A DNA stretch of 64,000 bases, taken from the NCBI RefSeq assembly GCF_918698245.1, contig NZ_CAKKMS010000001.1, positions 558,001 to 622,000 of the forward strand, read 5' to 3'. The position numbers and the translations under genes were made by a program. The stretch comes from Pedobacter sp. Bi126. GTDB lineage: Bacteria > Bacteroidota > Bacteroidia > Sphingobacteriales > Sphingobacteriaceae. Positions 33,009-43,005 of the stretch are shown one piece after another (within the stretch, counting starts at the first letter, position 1; each line of letters begins with the position of its first letter). Below the pieces are notes generated by a model. That model searched no databases, was not told the origin of the DNA, and saw only the letters and a program-made list of their open reading frames with translations.

Positions 33009-34757
33009 CTATTGATTTAACCAGACCCTTCCATCCAGTTTCCAGCTATCAGGTGGCGCAATGGCCAGCCAGCTCAGGATCTGGCGTGTAAGATCTGTTG
33101 TTTTAGGAACCAGTAAGGCCAAATCGCCTGTGGGAGGCGGACAGATGATATCATTTAAAGTATCCCACTGTAAAGTAGTACCGGTACCAACGGAAATATA
33201 AAAATCGTTCTTGGCTGGGCTTTCATCTTTAATAATTAGGCCACTGCCATCATTTGCCGGCCAGTAACCAATTAGGCGGTTCCAGTACGGGTGCGATTGA
33301 TTGACCCTTGTATCGCAGGAAAATTGGAAAATCACAGCATCCGGTAGTGCCGCTTTCCAGATGCGGATATCACTAAGGTAACCATCAAAAGGATTATTAA
33401 GATCAACGGGAATGAGGCCCATTTGTAAGGGTGCGGAGTTATTCATTGTTCCGAAATTGTCTGGCAATATTTTCTCTGCCACATATTTGCCATCGCGGAA
33501 ATAGCGGATTACTCTTTTAAAATCGCGGTTCAGAACCACAACAGCAAGACTATGCCAATTTCCATCGATAAGATTCGTTGGATCGTCGGCCGCTTGATGA
33601 TCCTGGCCGGGTGTTCCCATAAAAAACCGCCATTTATCCGACTCCCAACCAAATGCCCATCCGTTTCCGACCTTTTTGGTCTTATCAAATCTTTTAGAGA
33701 AAAATACCGGCCATTCATATCGATAACTGGTACCGCGAATATTTTTTTTGACCTTTAATTCGATCGTAAAAGATATGGTATCTCCGAAATTATAAATGTT
33801 ATTGTTGTTCTTGACTTCAGCCCGGACCGAGGTCGCCGGAGTTGCAGCTGAACTGGCGGGATTGGAATACAAGCGCAAAAATTTACCCGTATACTTATTA
33901 CCGGTGAACGGTTTATCAACCAGATACGGCTTATAACTGATGTTGGCTATAACTGTAAATGTATTGGCTTTAGGATAGCTAAAAATGGTTTTGTCATCCT
34001 GCTCAACCGGGATTACTGCTTGTCCGCCGTGATTGGAAGTCAGCACGATCAGCCAATCCTCTTTTACATAGTTCTTTCTGGATTTCAATGCCATGAGGAT
34101 TTCTCCAAGATATTGATCAAACTGTAAAATGGCACTTTTATAAGCCGGAAAAGAATTGTCGTACCCAAATTGGATTCCCGCTGCATTAACCGCTCCAAAC
34201 TGCCCTACTATCAGAGCAGAGGCATCGTTTCCAAGTTCAGAAATAATTGCGGTTTTAACTTCTGCATCAGTACTGTAGGATTGACTGATATCGGCACCTG
34301 TAGTTAATTTATCTTTAAACAATGCCGAGGCAGCAAATGCGGCTGTTCTTGTATCTGGTTTTATAGATTTAACCCGCTGGAAGATTTCCGGATACTGATC
34401 CAGTTTATTTCCGGTAAAAGAATCGTCAATAATTTTATGTTTTGCTTTATTAACACCCGTAAGTAAATCTGCCCAGCCATTGCCATTATTTGACAGACTA
34501 TCGCTTAGCGAATTCCACGAATAGGTCGCATTTTTAGTCAATGCAGTAATATTAGGAGCCTGCGCATCCCGTACCGACCAGCCTCTTGCCCCATCCACAA
34601 TCAGGTATAAAACTTTCCTGCTTTTTGCTACCGCTGATGTCGAATCGCTGTACTCCTTTGAAGGCAGCAGCTTATCAAATCCACTATTGCATGATAATAC
34701 CACAATACCCAGGGTAAAAAGTGCTATCATGCCTGTTATCAATCTATAATTCTTCAT
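33009..34757 (-). CDS. DUF4983 lipoprotein with phosphodiesterase-like and LamG domains
   Basis: From ATG 34757 the product has a lipoprotein leader (FTLGIVVLSC, lipid-attached Cys near 23). A domain of the alkaline-phosphatase/type I phosphodiesterase superfamily follows (VLYLIVDGARG near 50, TSNHGG near 240). A LamG-like jelly roll follows (about 330-490), then a DUF4983 end. At the place where active relatives carry a Ser/Thr nucleophile before GxGW, this protein reads NNGNGW, so catalysis is doubtful. The upstream TTG at 34796 would spoil the leader and overlap the previous gene. It closes the second SusCD cassette. Confidence 0.75.
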   Translation of the reverse strand: MKNYRLITGMIALFTLGIVVLSCNSGFDKLLPSKEYSDSTSAVAKSRKVLYLIVDGARGWSVRDAQAPNITALTKNATYSWNSLSDSLSNNGNGWADLLTGVNKAKHKIIDDSFTGNKLDQYPEIFQRVKSIKPDTRTAAFAASALFKDKLTTGADISQSYSTDAEVKTAIISELGNDASALIVGQFGAVNAAGIQFGYDNSFPAYKSAILQFDQYLGEILMALKSRKNYVKEDWLIVLTSNHGGQAVIPVEQDDKTIFSYPKANTFTVIANISYKPYLVDKPFTGNKYTGKFLRLYSNPASSAATPATSVRAEVKNNNNIYNFGDTISFTIELKVKKNIRGTSYRYEWPVFFSKRFDKTKKVGNGWAFGWESDKWRFFMGTPGQDHQAADDPTNLIDGNWHSLAVVVLNRDFKRVIRYFRDGKYVAEKILPDNFGTMNNSAPLQMGLIPVDLNNPFDGYLSDIRIWKAALPDAVIFQFSCDTRVNQSHPYWNRLIGYWPANDGSGLIIKDESPAKNDFYISVGTGTTLQWDTLNDIICPPPTGDLALLVPKTTDLTRQILSWLAIAPPDSWKLDGRVWLNQ

Positions 34758-34785
34758 TTTCTTAACTATTAAAAGATTTTCAGGT

Positions 34786-36447
34786 CTATTTTTCAAATAC
34801 TAAGCGGGTAATATTGTTTGCTCCCGTACCATCGATCTGGCTAAAAGATCCGATAAGCATAACAGCCATCTGCCCGGTTGAATTGGTTGTTTCATAAAGA
34901 TCATTCACATATCCCTTGATGCTTCCGATCGCATTGTACCCCCTAGCCAGATCTCCCGTAGGTGTTAACACCATAAAGCCTGATCGCCTGATTCCATTAT
35001 AAGTGGAAAAGACACCGCTCACTACGATCATACCGTTTGAGAGTTGTTTGGCAAAATTGGCACCGCCATCAGCAGAGAACCCTTTTGCTACAAATGACTG
35101 ATCGATGGAACCATCTTCATCAAGCAAGGCGATTCCTTTGGCTGGAACGCCGTTGTAGCTGGTAAAAGAACCAGTAATTAAATACTTCCGGTTAAGCGGA
35201 TTGTAGGTTATCGAACCTATGGACTGATCTGCGCCTGTACCGGAGTTAAAAACGGGATCTACTGTTCCATTTAAATTCAACCGGACGATGCGCCCGGCAG
35301 GAAGCTCATCAAACTTATTGAAAGATCCAACCACAATCAGCTTTCCGTCAGCCTGCATATAGGAGCTGGATACAAACCCGTTTCCGGCAGGCAAGCCCAT
35401 ATTATTTGTACTATTGAACCTGAACGTTTTGTCCAGTGATCCATCGGCATTGAAACGGACAACCTGAGGGGTCTCCACACTGTCGATAACAATACTATCG
35501 GCATAAAGGGTGACGCCAGAGATTACGACAGGCTTCCTGGAAATATCATATCGTTTGCTGATATAATATTTGAAATTACCGGTTGCTGTTAATTTATTCT
35601 GGTAATTATAAATTTTTCCAATGGTAGAATTAGTCCCTCCATTAAAAGCAGGAACGGCCTTTTTCTTTCCTGTAGCCGGAATGCCCGGAGCCAAGCTATG
35701 GTTGGTACTATAGGTGTCTACAAGCACCGAATCTATTTCGCCACTGGCGCTAAGCTGGGTAATATTGTTAATATTTGTCAAAATGGATCTTCCGCCGTTA
35801 AAGTAAAAGCCCGAAAAACTGCCTGCGGTTATATATTTATCCCCCAGGGGAGCAATGCCGTACAATGAGCCGTCTGCGCCGCCCGAACGGAAAGAAATAT
35901 CGGCACCCCCATTTTTAAATGCGCGTACAATGCGGTTTACCGGAGTGATGATGCCTTTGCCATCATAATCGGTAAATGCGCCAAGAAAAATAAAGCGGTC
36001 ATCTGTTAATGGGTAATAAGCAAAAATGTCTCTGTTTGCGCCACCGCTAACCCTAAACTCCGGATCGATACTAATCTTTCCACCGACCTTAAACCTTGGT
36101 CCAAAAAACACCTGATCGTTTATAGATAGGGTAGCAACGCCCGTACTGGCATCTTCAGGCACTTTGACGGTAATGCCCGTTGCCGTAATACTGAGTATTT
36201 CAGCCTTCTGCCCATTGAAGGAAAATACAGCCAGGTCTTTATACGGCAATAAACCTGTTGCCGCAAATGTAACCGTACTTCCGCCAGTTGCTTCCTGAGG
36301 CACAGGAGCCGTGCTGAGACTGAGACTAATCCCCAAGGGTTGCTTTCCACCCTCATAGGGATTTTCATAAACTTCACTTTTCTTACAGGCCGTAATAAAA
36401 AGTATGGTTAAAAAAGCCAGTGTTAAACTGATATATTTTGAATTCAT
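34786..36447 (-). CDS. DUF5008 surface lipoprotein with IPT/TIG and delta-60-like repeats
   Basis: The 553-residue protein has a lipobox (LFITAC, Cys near 21), a TIG/IPT-type Ig fold (about 45-140, ending GPRFKVGG) and then repeated units of the form V-x-F-N-x-D-G-S-x-D-x-x-F (for example RFNADGSLDKTF, RLNLNGTVDPVF and LLDEDGSIDQSF), typical of delta-60/beta-propeller repeats. This fits the DUF5008 proteins encoded in SusCD cassettes. It is expected on the outer surface and probably binds glycan. It lies between fasciclin and DUF4983 genes in the same direction. Confidence 0.8.
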   Translation of the reverse strand: MNSKYISLTLAFLTILFITACKKSEVYENPYEGGKQPLGISLSLSTAPVPQEATGGSTVTFAATGLLPYKDLAVFSFNGQKAEILSITATGITVKVPEDASTGVATLSINDQVFFGPRFKVGGKISIDPEFRVSGGANRDIFAYYPLTDDRFIFLGAFTDYDGKGIITPVNRIVRAFKNGGADISFRSGGADGSLYGIAPLGDKYITAGSFSGFYFNGGRSILTNINNITQLSASGEIDSVLVDTYSTNHSLAPGIPATGKKKAVPAFNGGTNSTIGKIYNYQNKLTATGNFKYYISKRYDISRKPVVISGVTLYADSIVIDSVETPQVVRFNADGSLDKTFRFNSTNNMGLPAGNGFVSSSYMQADGKLIVVGSFNKFDELPAGRIVRLNLNGTVDPVFNSGTGADQSIGSITYNPLNRKYLITGSFTSYNGVPAKGIALLDEDGSIDQSFVAKGFSADGGANFAKQLSNGMIVVSGVFSTYNGIRRSGFMVLTPTGDLARGYNAIGSIKGYVNDLYETTNSTGQMAVMLIGSFSQIDGTGANNITRLVFEK

Positions 36448-36493
36448 TATCTTAATTTTAAATAATCCGCTTTATAAAATTTGAATATCCTCA

Positions 36494-37210
36494 TCATTTA
36501 CCGGCATAAACATCATAAACAAATCCGTAATCAAATCCGAAAATATGATTGGTATTCAATGTATGTACCACACCATTAAGCGGTTTAATATCTGATGATG
36601 AAATATCGGCACTAACCCAGCTATCAGTAGGTTTATTGAGATCTGTGATATAACCGATCGTAAGATGCCTGTAACCTGCATATTTGATCCCGTTGATGTC
36701 TTCAAATATCACCCCGATGTTAAAAATCACATTGTTATAAGAATAATAGTTCTGTCCGGGATAAACCGATTTAAGATTGATATCCAGCTGGTAATAATCT
36801 TTCATGCTGTTTGCACCTTTGAACATATACATCATCAGGTACTTACGCCAGATCTGTGGCTGAATGTCAGTCAGCACTTTAAGCGTGTCTTTACCGGTTT
36901 GGTAGAGGTAGTTATTGACATTTTTTAAAGCCGACCTGACCGACAGATCTGTTGGTGCAAAAAATGTCAGCTCATCCTGCTGAAACTCCTTTTCAAGACC
37001 AGCAATTTTTATAATCTGTGCAATTGTATCGAACTGCAGAGGCTTTGACTGCAAGTATTGAAGCATAGTCCCTTTGAAATTGGGATCAGATTTACCACCG
37101 TCAAAATAATATTTATCTTTTTTACAGGAAGCCAATAATAACAGGATCAAAGAAAATAATCCCAGCCCCCATCTTATTTTTTTAAAATAATTTCTCATAT
37201 CGCTTAGCAT
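36494..37210 (-). CDS. Fasciclin-domain lipoprotein
   Basis: The 238-residue protein has a lipoprotein leader (LLLLASCKK) and one fasciclin domain (about 45-225) with the family markers LTFFAPTDLSVRSAL and PLNGVVHTLNTNHIFGF near the end. Fasciclin domains mediate adhesion and protein contact. It follows susD by 3 bases, so it belongs to the same surface complex. ATG 37198 is an equally good start 4 codons later. Confidence 0.82.
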   Translation of the reverse strand: MLSDMRNYFKKIRWGLGLFSLILLLLASCKKDKYYFDGGKSDPNFKGTMLQYLQSKPLQFDTIAQIIKIAGLEKEFQQDELTFFAPTDLSVRSALKNVNNYLYQTGKDTLKVLTDIQPQIWRKYLMMYMFKGANSMKDYYQLDINLKSVYPGQNYYSYNNVIFNIGVIFEDINGIKYAGYRHLTIGYITDLNKPTDSWVSADISSSDIKPLNGVVHTLNTNHIFGFDYGFVYDVYAGK

Positions 37211-37213
37211 TTA

Positions 37214-38746
37214 TTATTGCCAGTACTCGTTTAATTTCATGTATGGATTGTTGTATAGTGCGGAAACGTCTATCGGCCAGGTCCATCCGCCCCTGGCAAA
37301 CTGATCAGCTGAAAGCGGATTGAGTGTCCATTGCGGGTTTAAGATCCGTCCGGTCCTGATCAGGTCGAAATACAGGTGTCCTTCACCCATCAGTTCCTTA
37401 CAGCGCTCATTGAAGATTGCATTTTTCAGGTCTTGTCCACCAATTCCTACATACTCAGGTGCCACGGCCCTGCGTCTTATCATATTCAGCATTTTTATTG
37501 CTTCTGCATCCTGTCCGCCCAGCTCTGCAAGCGCTTCAGCCCTGAGCAAAATTGCTTCGGCGAATCTAAAAATGATCAGGCCCCATTCCGGGCTACTCTG
37601 GTTAGATGCCAGGTTGCCTTTAAATTTGAGCAGTTGAAAATTCCCATCCTGGCTGAACATACTGTTGTCAAACCAAAGATCCTTACGCTTATCTGCTATA
37701 CCTGCCGGATACAAACGCAGCAGGTAATCTGCCCTAAAATAAGCGTGGCTTGAGCTGTTGTCTGTTCCGCTATTTTTATTCGGATATCTAAGCATCATCT
37801 CTCCAAAAAAAGCTCGAAAATTAGGTGCAGACTCATAATTTATACTTTGGTTGAATTCAAAGATCCCTTCATTGCTCCTGCCTTTCATTACCTCACTAAA
37901 GTTATCAAGGGGAAGTAACTGGTATACGTTGCTGCCTATTAATTCACTGCCCAAATCTGCTGTCTGCTGATAATATTTCAACTTATTACCACTATCAAAG
38001 CCTGCATTCCACATATTCATATTCATCAGCAGATCAAGTGCCGCCCCTTTCGTTGCCCTAACAGCCCTTAATGCCGGATCAGGGTAAACCAATGGTAAAT
38101 CATCCAGGTTTGCCTTAAGATCAGCGATACATTGGTTGATCACAGATACGGCTTTTTCCCTGGGCAACGGGGCCTGCTGATAGGCTTTTGTATAATATGG
38201 CACATCGCCGTATAACCTGACCATGAAAAAATAAGTCAGGCAGCGCAGAAACACAGCCTCTGCCTGATACCTTTTCTTATCATCACCTGAGAGGCCAGGG
38301 ACGCCATTATTAACCCGTTCGTACAGGATGTTGGCTCCCTGTATAACAGAATAAAACTCATACCACTTGGTGATTGAGTCAAAGCCAAGCCCGTTCCAGG
38401 CCTGGGTAGATGACAGTACACCTGTATTTGTTTTCAGGTTATTCGTTGCAAACTGTGTATAAACCAGGCGGATATTTTTTTCCCCTACAGAATTGGAATT
38501 ATTTAATATAGCTGGCAGGATGTATCCCGAACGCAGTTCGCCTGTAGCGGGAATAAAAGAAGTGCTGGTAAACTTGTTTCTAAGGTTAGCGTATTGATCA
38601 CTGGTAAATGATTCGACATCAGACCGTGACTGCCAAAAGACATTGCCGCTTAATTTATCCAGGGGCTTTACATCCAGAAATTTCTTACAGGCAGAATTTG
38701 AGATGCAGACTGCCAGAAGTAGTATATAAAAGGAGTGTGTTTTCAT
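37214..38746 (-). CDS. SusD-like glycan-binding lipoprotein (cassette 2)
   Basis: The 510-residue protein is a SusD/RagB lipoprotein: leader to Cys (ISNSACKKFLDVKPLDKL), TPR-like helices with RYQAEAVFLRCLTYFFMVRLYGDVP (about 155-180, typical block) and the C-terminal block NERCKELMGEGHLYFDLIRTG. SusD caps the SusC channel and captures oligosaccharides at the outer surface. It is 25 bases downstream of its susC partner and 3 bases upstream of the fasciclin gene. Confidence 0.93.
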   Translation of the reverse strand: MKTHSFYILLLAVCISNSACKKFLDVKPLDKLSGNVFWQSRSDVESFTSDQYANLRNKFTSTSFIPATGELRSGYILPAILNNSNSVGEKNIRLVYTQFATNNLKTNTGVLSSTQAWNGLGFDSITKWYEFYSVIQGANILYERVNNGVPGLSGDDKKRYQAEAVFLRCLTYFFMVRLYGDVPYYTKAYQQAPLPREKAVSVINQCIADLKANLDDLPLVYPDPALRAVRATKGAALDLLMNMNMWNAGFDSGNKLKYYQQTADLGSELIGSNVYQLLPLDNFSEVMKGRSNEGIFEFNQSINYESAPNFRAFFGEMMLRYPNKNSGTDNSSSHAYFRADYLLRLYPAGIADKRKDLWFDNSMFSQDGNFQLLKFKGNLASNQSSPEWGLIIFRFAEAILLRAEALAELGGQDAEAIKMLNMIRRRAVAPEYVGIGGQDLKNAIFNERCKELMGEGHLYFDLIRTGRILNPQWTLNPLSADQFARGGWTWPIDVSALYNNPYMKLNEYWQ

Positions 38747-38771
38747 TTTCTTTTGATTGTGGGTTAAATCA

Positions 38772-41700
38772 TTAAAATTCTACATTGACACCCAGGTTAT
38801 AGGTGCGGGAAACGGGATATCCTGCAGAAGAATCATAACCTAAAGCGGTAACATTCTCCGGATTCGGCCCTGAATATGAAGAAAAAGTAACCACATTATT
38901 TGCCGAGAGGTAAACCCTGGCCATATTAAGGCCCATTCTTTTTGCAAGTTGTTTTCCCAGGGTAAAACCAAAGGTTACATTGTTCAACTTAAAATAACTG
39001 CCATCCTCTTGAAAGAGTGACTGGTTAGACCGGAAAGGGTTAATTATGCCCGATCGGGTATAGTCAAACGGGTTTGGATAAGCCGCCCCTGCGCTAGAGG
39101 AACCGTAGTAATTGACATCAGTAAGTGGTAAGTATACACTCGATCCAAAAGGATTGCTAACCAACCTTAACCTGGAGGCTAATGCATCGTTAATGATATC
39201 TCTTTTTAAGGTAAATGAACCATTCACATTCAGCGAGAAATTTTTGTAGGACAGATAGGTATTTAATCCTCCGGTTACAATTGGCTGTGAGTTACCCAAC
39301 ACCATCCGGTCTTTATTCGTTAATACATAATCTCCGTCTAAATCTTGCCAGATCGGGTCTCCGGCCCTAAAAAATGCAGTAGAACTGTTATCTGTGCGGT
39401 ACAAAAGCCCTGTGGCAGGGTCAACAGGAACCGCAGTATTGCTGCCATAAACCCCCTGATTGTTCAACAGAAAATTTGACAGGGTATTCCGGCCAACTCG
39501 CAGTACGGTTGCAGGGTTGTTTTTTGTCGGGTCTCCATCGATTACGATCTGGTTTATATTACCAGGCAGGCGGGTTAACACATCATGGTTTATGGCACCA
39601 TTTACAGAAATACTCCAATTTACGGGACTATTTTTAGGTAGAGGCCGCAGCACCACTGACAGCTCATAACCATAATCGATCAGGCCGGCATCATTACTAG
39701 ATACACTTCCAAAACCGGTCATACTCGAAAGCGTCATGTCGCGTTTTAGATTGGTCACTTTTTTATAGTAGGCATCGAACATAAACTCTATTTTGCTATC
39801 GAAGAAGCCCATATCTACACCAAAATTATACGTAGTATTGGTTGATGGCTGTAAAACACTATTGGGTAAACTGCCATAATTTATACCGATACGGGGAACA
39901 CCTACATAATTGCCGTTTGGTGCGTATGTTCCGTACAGGGAATAAATATTTCCAGTAGGCTGGATATTCCTGCCCCAGCTCATGCGGATATCACCGGATG
40001 ACAACCATTTGGAATTAGCCAAAAAGTTTTCTTTGTTAAAATTCCATCTAAATCCAATAGAAGGATTTTTAGCAAAAGGATTATCAAAACCAGAAACAGA
40101 TGACGCATCAAGCCGGTAGGTAAGATCGAGTACATACTTTTTCTTATAATCGTAAGAAAAAGCACTGGCGAAAGATACCACATGTTCGTTTTTGTAATTT
40201 CCGAGCACCCCTCCTCCCCTGGAAGCGAAACTACTCGCACCCAAAGGGCCCTGAAACTGATCGTTCGGTGTACGCTGCTGTATAATAAACGACGCCTGAT
40301 AATCTTTGAGGTACACCTCACCGAACGAGTTTACAAAGAAATTATGCGTACCGTCTTTGAAACTCTTAGCATAAGTGAACCCGCTCCTGTTATACAAGGT
40401 CGAATTCCGTTCGTTATAGGAATAAATACCTGAGTACAAATAATTGGCAGCAGCTGGTGTAAATGTTTCTTCTGTTCCTACCGCATAATCATAACTACCG
40501 CTTGAAGAAACCCTAAAGCCAGGAAACACCATAAAGTTCACATCAACATTGGAGCGCAGGTTTTTGGCAACATTGTCATTTTTGACGGTCAGCGCCGATA
40601 GTACCCCGCTAGTTGTCTGAAATAATGATGGCCCCGGAAGCAAGGAGGAGACCGAAGCATTGGTTGCTACGCCTGTTTGAAAAAGCCCCTGTCCATCGCC
40701 TTTATTCTTTTTTCCCAAACCACCGGCAAGATTTATAAATACACCAAACTTATCATTTGGCTTATAGTTCATATTTGTGGTTAGGTTGTAGCGTTTATAC
40801 CCTGTATTTTCTATAATTCCCTTTTCTCCATAATATCCAAAGTTGGTTTTGTAATTGAATTTATCATTACCTCCATCGATGTTCAGGTTCTGTGTGGTAT
40901 TATAGGTTGTGCGATAAAATACCGCCTGCCAGTCTGTAGAATTGTTATAATATGGATTTAAACTGTCGGCCAGGATTGGTGTAGTGGAAATTTTCATCAC
41001 ATCTACATAATTCCCCATGGTTAAAATTTCATTGATCTTGGCATCCCGTTCAGATTTACCTCCAAGGGTTTCACGGAGTTTTGGACTTTTGTTAACGAAA
41101 AAATTAGCGGTATAGCGGATTCTTGGCACTTTAGAATTACCACGCCTTGTGGTAATCAGGATAACACCAAAAGCGCCCCTTGAACCATAAAGTGAGGTGG
41201 CCTGCGCATCTTTCAGCACTTCAATACTGCCAATATCCTCAGGCGGGATCAGCGAGAGCGGACTAACGCCTGGACCTGCAGAATTGAAGCCGTATTCGAA
41301 ATTTGCATCAGCCTCTACAGGTACGCCATCTATTACATAAAGCGGAGAAGTAGGCGTTAAAAACGAACTGGTTCCCGAACCCGAAATGTCAATTCCGGAT
41401 ACACCGCGTATTGCTACAGATCCACGATAACCGGGTGCCCCGGTATTTACCTGTATATTAAGGCCGGGAACTTTACCCTGTAGCAGCTGCTCTGCATTGG
41501 AAACAGGAATATCCTGGATTTCTTTTCCGCTGATCACGTAGGAAGATCCCGTACTGGTTTCTTTTAACCGTTTCTGATAACCCCGAACAACCACCTCTTC
41601 CATATCAGAAGAACTTGCGCCTAAGGTAATGTTCAACAAAGTCTGTCCGGATTTAATTTTAACCCGGTTCTCGTTATAGCCGATATACCTAAAAATAAGG

Positions 41701-41927
41701 GTTGATTCTGGAGCTACTGCAATGGTGTATCTGCCATCACGATCTGTAAAAGAAGTTGGTTTTGGTGGCTTACCGTCCAATAAAATTGTTACATCTGGTA
41801 TGCCCTGTCTGGTTTCCCTGTCCATAACAGTTCCTTTAACAATTACTTTTTGTACCTGTGCTGCCAGGTAGCCCGGAACCAACAGGCCGGCTATAAAAAC
41901 CGTGAGCAATAATATTCTCTTTGTCAT
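38772..41927 (-). CDS. SusC-like TonB-dependent transporter (cassette 2)
   Basis: The product (about 1,051 residues from ATG 41927, chosen because MTKRILLLTVF begins a normal signal peptide) has a carboxypeptidase-regulatory-like domain (VKGTVMDRETRQGIPDV, residues ~30-110), a plug (AEQLLQGKVPGLNIQ, LYVIDGVPVE, SIEVLKDAQATSLYG) and a beta barrel ending NLGVNVEF. It imports oligosaccharides with its SusD partner. It begins 24 bases after the DUF5007 gene, linking the two cassettes in one transcript. Confidence 0.93.
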   Translation of the reverse strand: MTKRILLLTVFIAGLLVPGYLAAQVQKVIVKGTVMDRETRQGIPDVTILLDGKPPKPTSFTDRDGRYTIAVAPESTLIFRYIGYNENRVKIKSGQTLLNITLGASSSDMEEVVVRGYQKRLKETSTGSSYVISGKEIQDIPVSNAEQLLQGKVPGLNIQVNTGAPGYRGSVAIRGVSGIDISGSGTSSFLTPTSPLYVIDGVPVEADANFEYGFNSAGPGVSPLSLIPPEDIGSIEVLKDAQATSLYGSRGAFGVILITTRRGNSKVPRIRYTANFFVNKSPKLRETLGGKSERDAKINEILTMGNYVDVMKISTTPILADSLNPYYNNSTDWQAVFYRTTYNTTQNLNIDGGNDKFNYKTNFGYYGEKGIIENTGYKRYNLTTNMNYKPNDKFGVFINLAGGLGKKNKGDGQGLFQTGVATNASVSSLLPGPSLFQTTSGVLSALTVKNDNVAKNLRSNVDVNFMVFPGFRVSSSGSYDYAVGTEETFTPAAANYLYSGIYSYNERNSTLYNRSGFTYAKSFKDGTHNFFVNSFGEVYLKDYQASFIIQQRTPNDQFQGPLGASSFASRGGGVLGNYKNEHVVSFASAFSYDYKKKYVLDLTYRLDASSVSGFDNPFAKNPSIGFRWNFNKENFLANSKWLSSGDIRMSWGRNIQPTGNIYSLYGTYAPNGNYVGVPRIGINYGSLPNSVLQPSTNTTYNFGVDMGFFDSKIEFMFDAYYKKVTNLKRDMTLSSMTGFGSVSSNDAGLIDYGYELSVVLRPLPKNSPVNWSISVNGAINHDVLTRLPGNINQIVIDGDPTKNNPATVLRVGRNTLSNFLLNNQGVYGSNTAVPVDPATGLLYRTDNSSTAFFRAGDPIWQDLDGDYVLTNKDRMVLGNSQPIVTGGLNTYLSYKNFSLNVNGSFTLKRDIINDALASRLRLVSNPFGSSVYLPLTDVNYYGSSSAGAAYPNPFDYTRSGIINPFRSNQSLFQEDGSYFKLNNVTFGFTLGKQLAKRMGLNMARVYLSANNVVTFSSYSGPNPENVTALGYDSSAGYPVSRTYNLGVNVEF

Positions 41928-41950
41928 TTGTATCATATTAAGCCTACACA

Positions 41951-42994
41951 TTAATATTCGTCCTGAAACCTAGGCGTGTCATTGCGGAAATGAAAATCTA
42001 TTTCCCAATCCCCCTCGCGGAAGATGCTGAAATTGAATTTCAGCTTTCCGGTTTCCCTTATCCCATTAAACCCGATCCGACTGTAACTAAACTCTACCAT
42101 GGCCCTGGAACCATCACCATTGGTATATTTTGTTGGAAGTTTAACCAGGGGAATCGGGTAAGCCACATCATACCGTACATAATCACCCGTTTTTTGCATG
42201 TTAAAGCCGTGTATCAATCCGCCCCATTTCGTATCTTTAAAAGCATCTACATTCATCGGGTTTTTATTTTTGTCGAGAAACTTAAAGGTTAAAGAATTGC
42301 CGTTACCCGTTCTTTTAAAATAGATGTAAACATCTTTATTATCGTTAGAAAGTGCTTTTCTGGTATTTTGGCCGATCATTCCACTTAGTTCAGAAGGTAG
42401 TATAGAATCTTTTGGCAGACTTGAAATCACGTCCATATTGGTAGGCTCATAGGGCATTTCCCTAAGTGGATTAAGTAACAGATCCTTAATGGTTCTCTCT
42501 CCTCCGGAATTGGAAACTTTGACATCGAAAAGATAGCCACCGGGATTAGTAGAACCCTGATATGCAGGCACCAACGCATTGGTTGCGCTCTGCCAGAGAA
42601 TCAGATCACCCGATTTTCTCAGTTCCCACAGGGGGTGGTCCTCTTTTTTTCTTTTATCGAGAATTTGCTGCAGGCTGGTTTCTTTGCCATCATAAGCGGT
42701 AGACCATACCCAGACCGGCTGCATTTTTGTGAGGTTATCGGCAGGGGTACCATCTGCTTTTCTGACGTTCAGCAGCTGAAAAGTTAAGGGTAAACTTGAA
42801 TTATCGTAGTTAAAAATATTGGTTATTACAGTTGTACGCCCCAATACCGGCGAAAAAGTTTTCGTGGTATAATCTACTTTTTCGCTGAAATAATCGACAT
42901 CAGCAGGGATATCCAGCCATTTTTTACAGCCCGTTGCTGTACTTATTATAACTGCTGCAAAAGCAAGATATATATATATTGTTCTAAATTTCAT
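41951..42994 (-). CDS. DUF5007 surface lipoprotein
   Basis: The 347-residue protein has a lipoprotein leader (STATGCKKWLDIP) and a body that matches, from memory, the DUF5007 proteins found beside SusCD pairs. It contains no catalytic signature I can identify; the C-terminal part (RIGFNGIRETGKLKFNFSIFREGDWEIDF) is beta-rich and could be a carbohydrate-binding sandwich. It is the last member of cassette 1 and directly precedes the cassette 2 susC. Confidence 0.75.
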   Translation of the reverse strand: MKFRTIYIYLAFAAVIISTATGCKKWLDIPADVDYFSEKVDYTTKTFSPVLGRTTVITNIFNYDNSSLPLTFQLLNVRKADGTPADNLTKMQPVWVWSTAYDGKETSLQQILDKRKKEDHPLWELRKSGDLILWQSATNALVPAYQGSTNPGGYLFDVKVSNSGGERTIKDLLLNPLREMPYEPTNMDVISSLPKDSILPSELSGMIGQNTRKALSNDNKDVYIYFKRTGNGNSLTFKFLDKNKNPMNVDAFKDTKWGGLIHGFNMQKTGDYVRYDVAYPIPLVKLPTKYTNGDGSRAMVEFSYSRIGFNGIRETGKLKFNFSIFREGDWEIDFHFRNDTPRFQDEY

Positions 42995-43005
42995 ATCCGT
43001 ATAGT

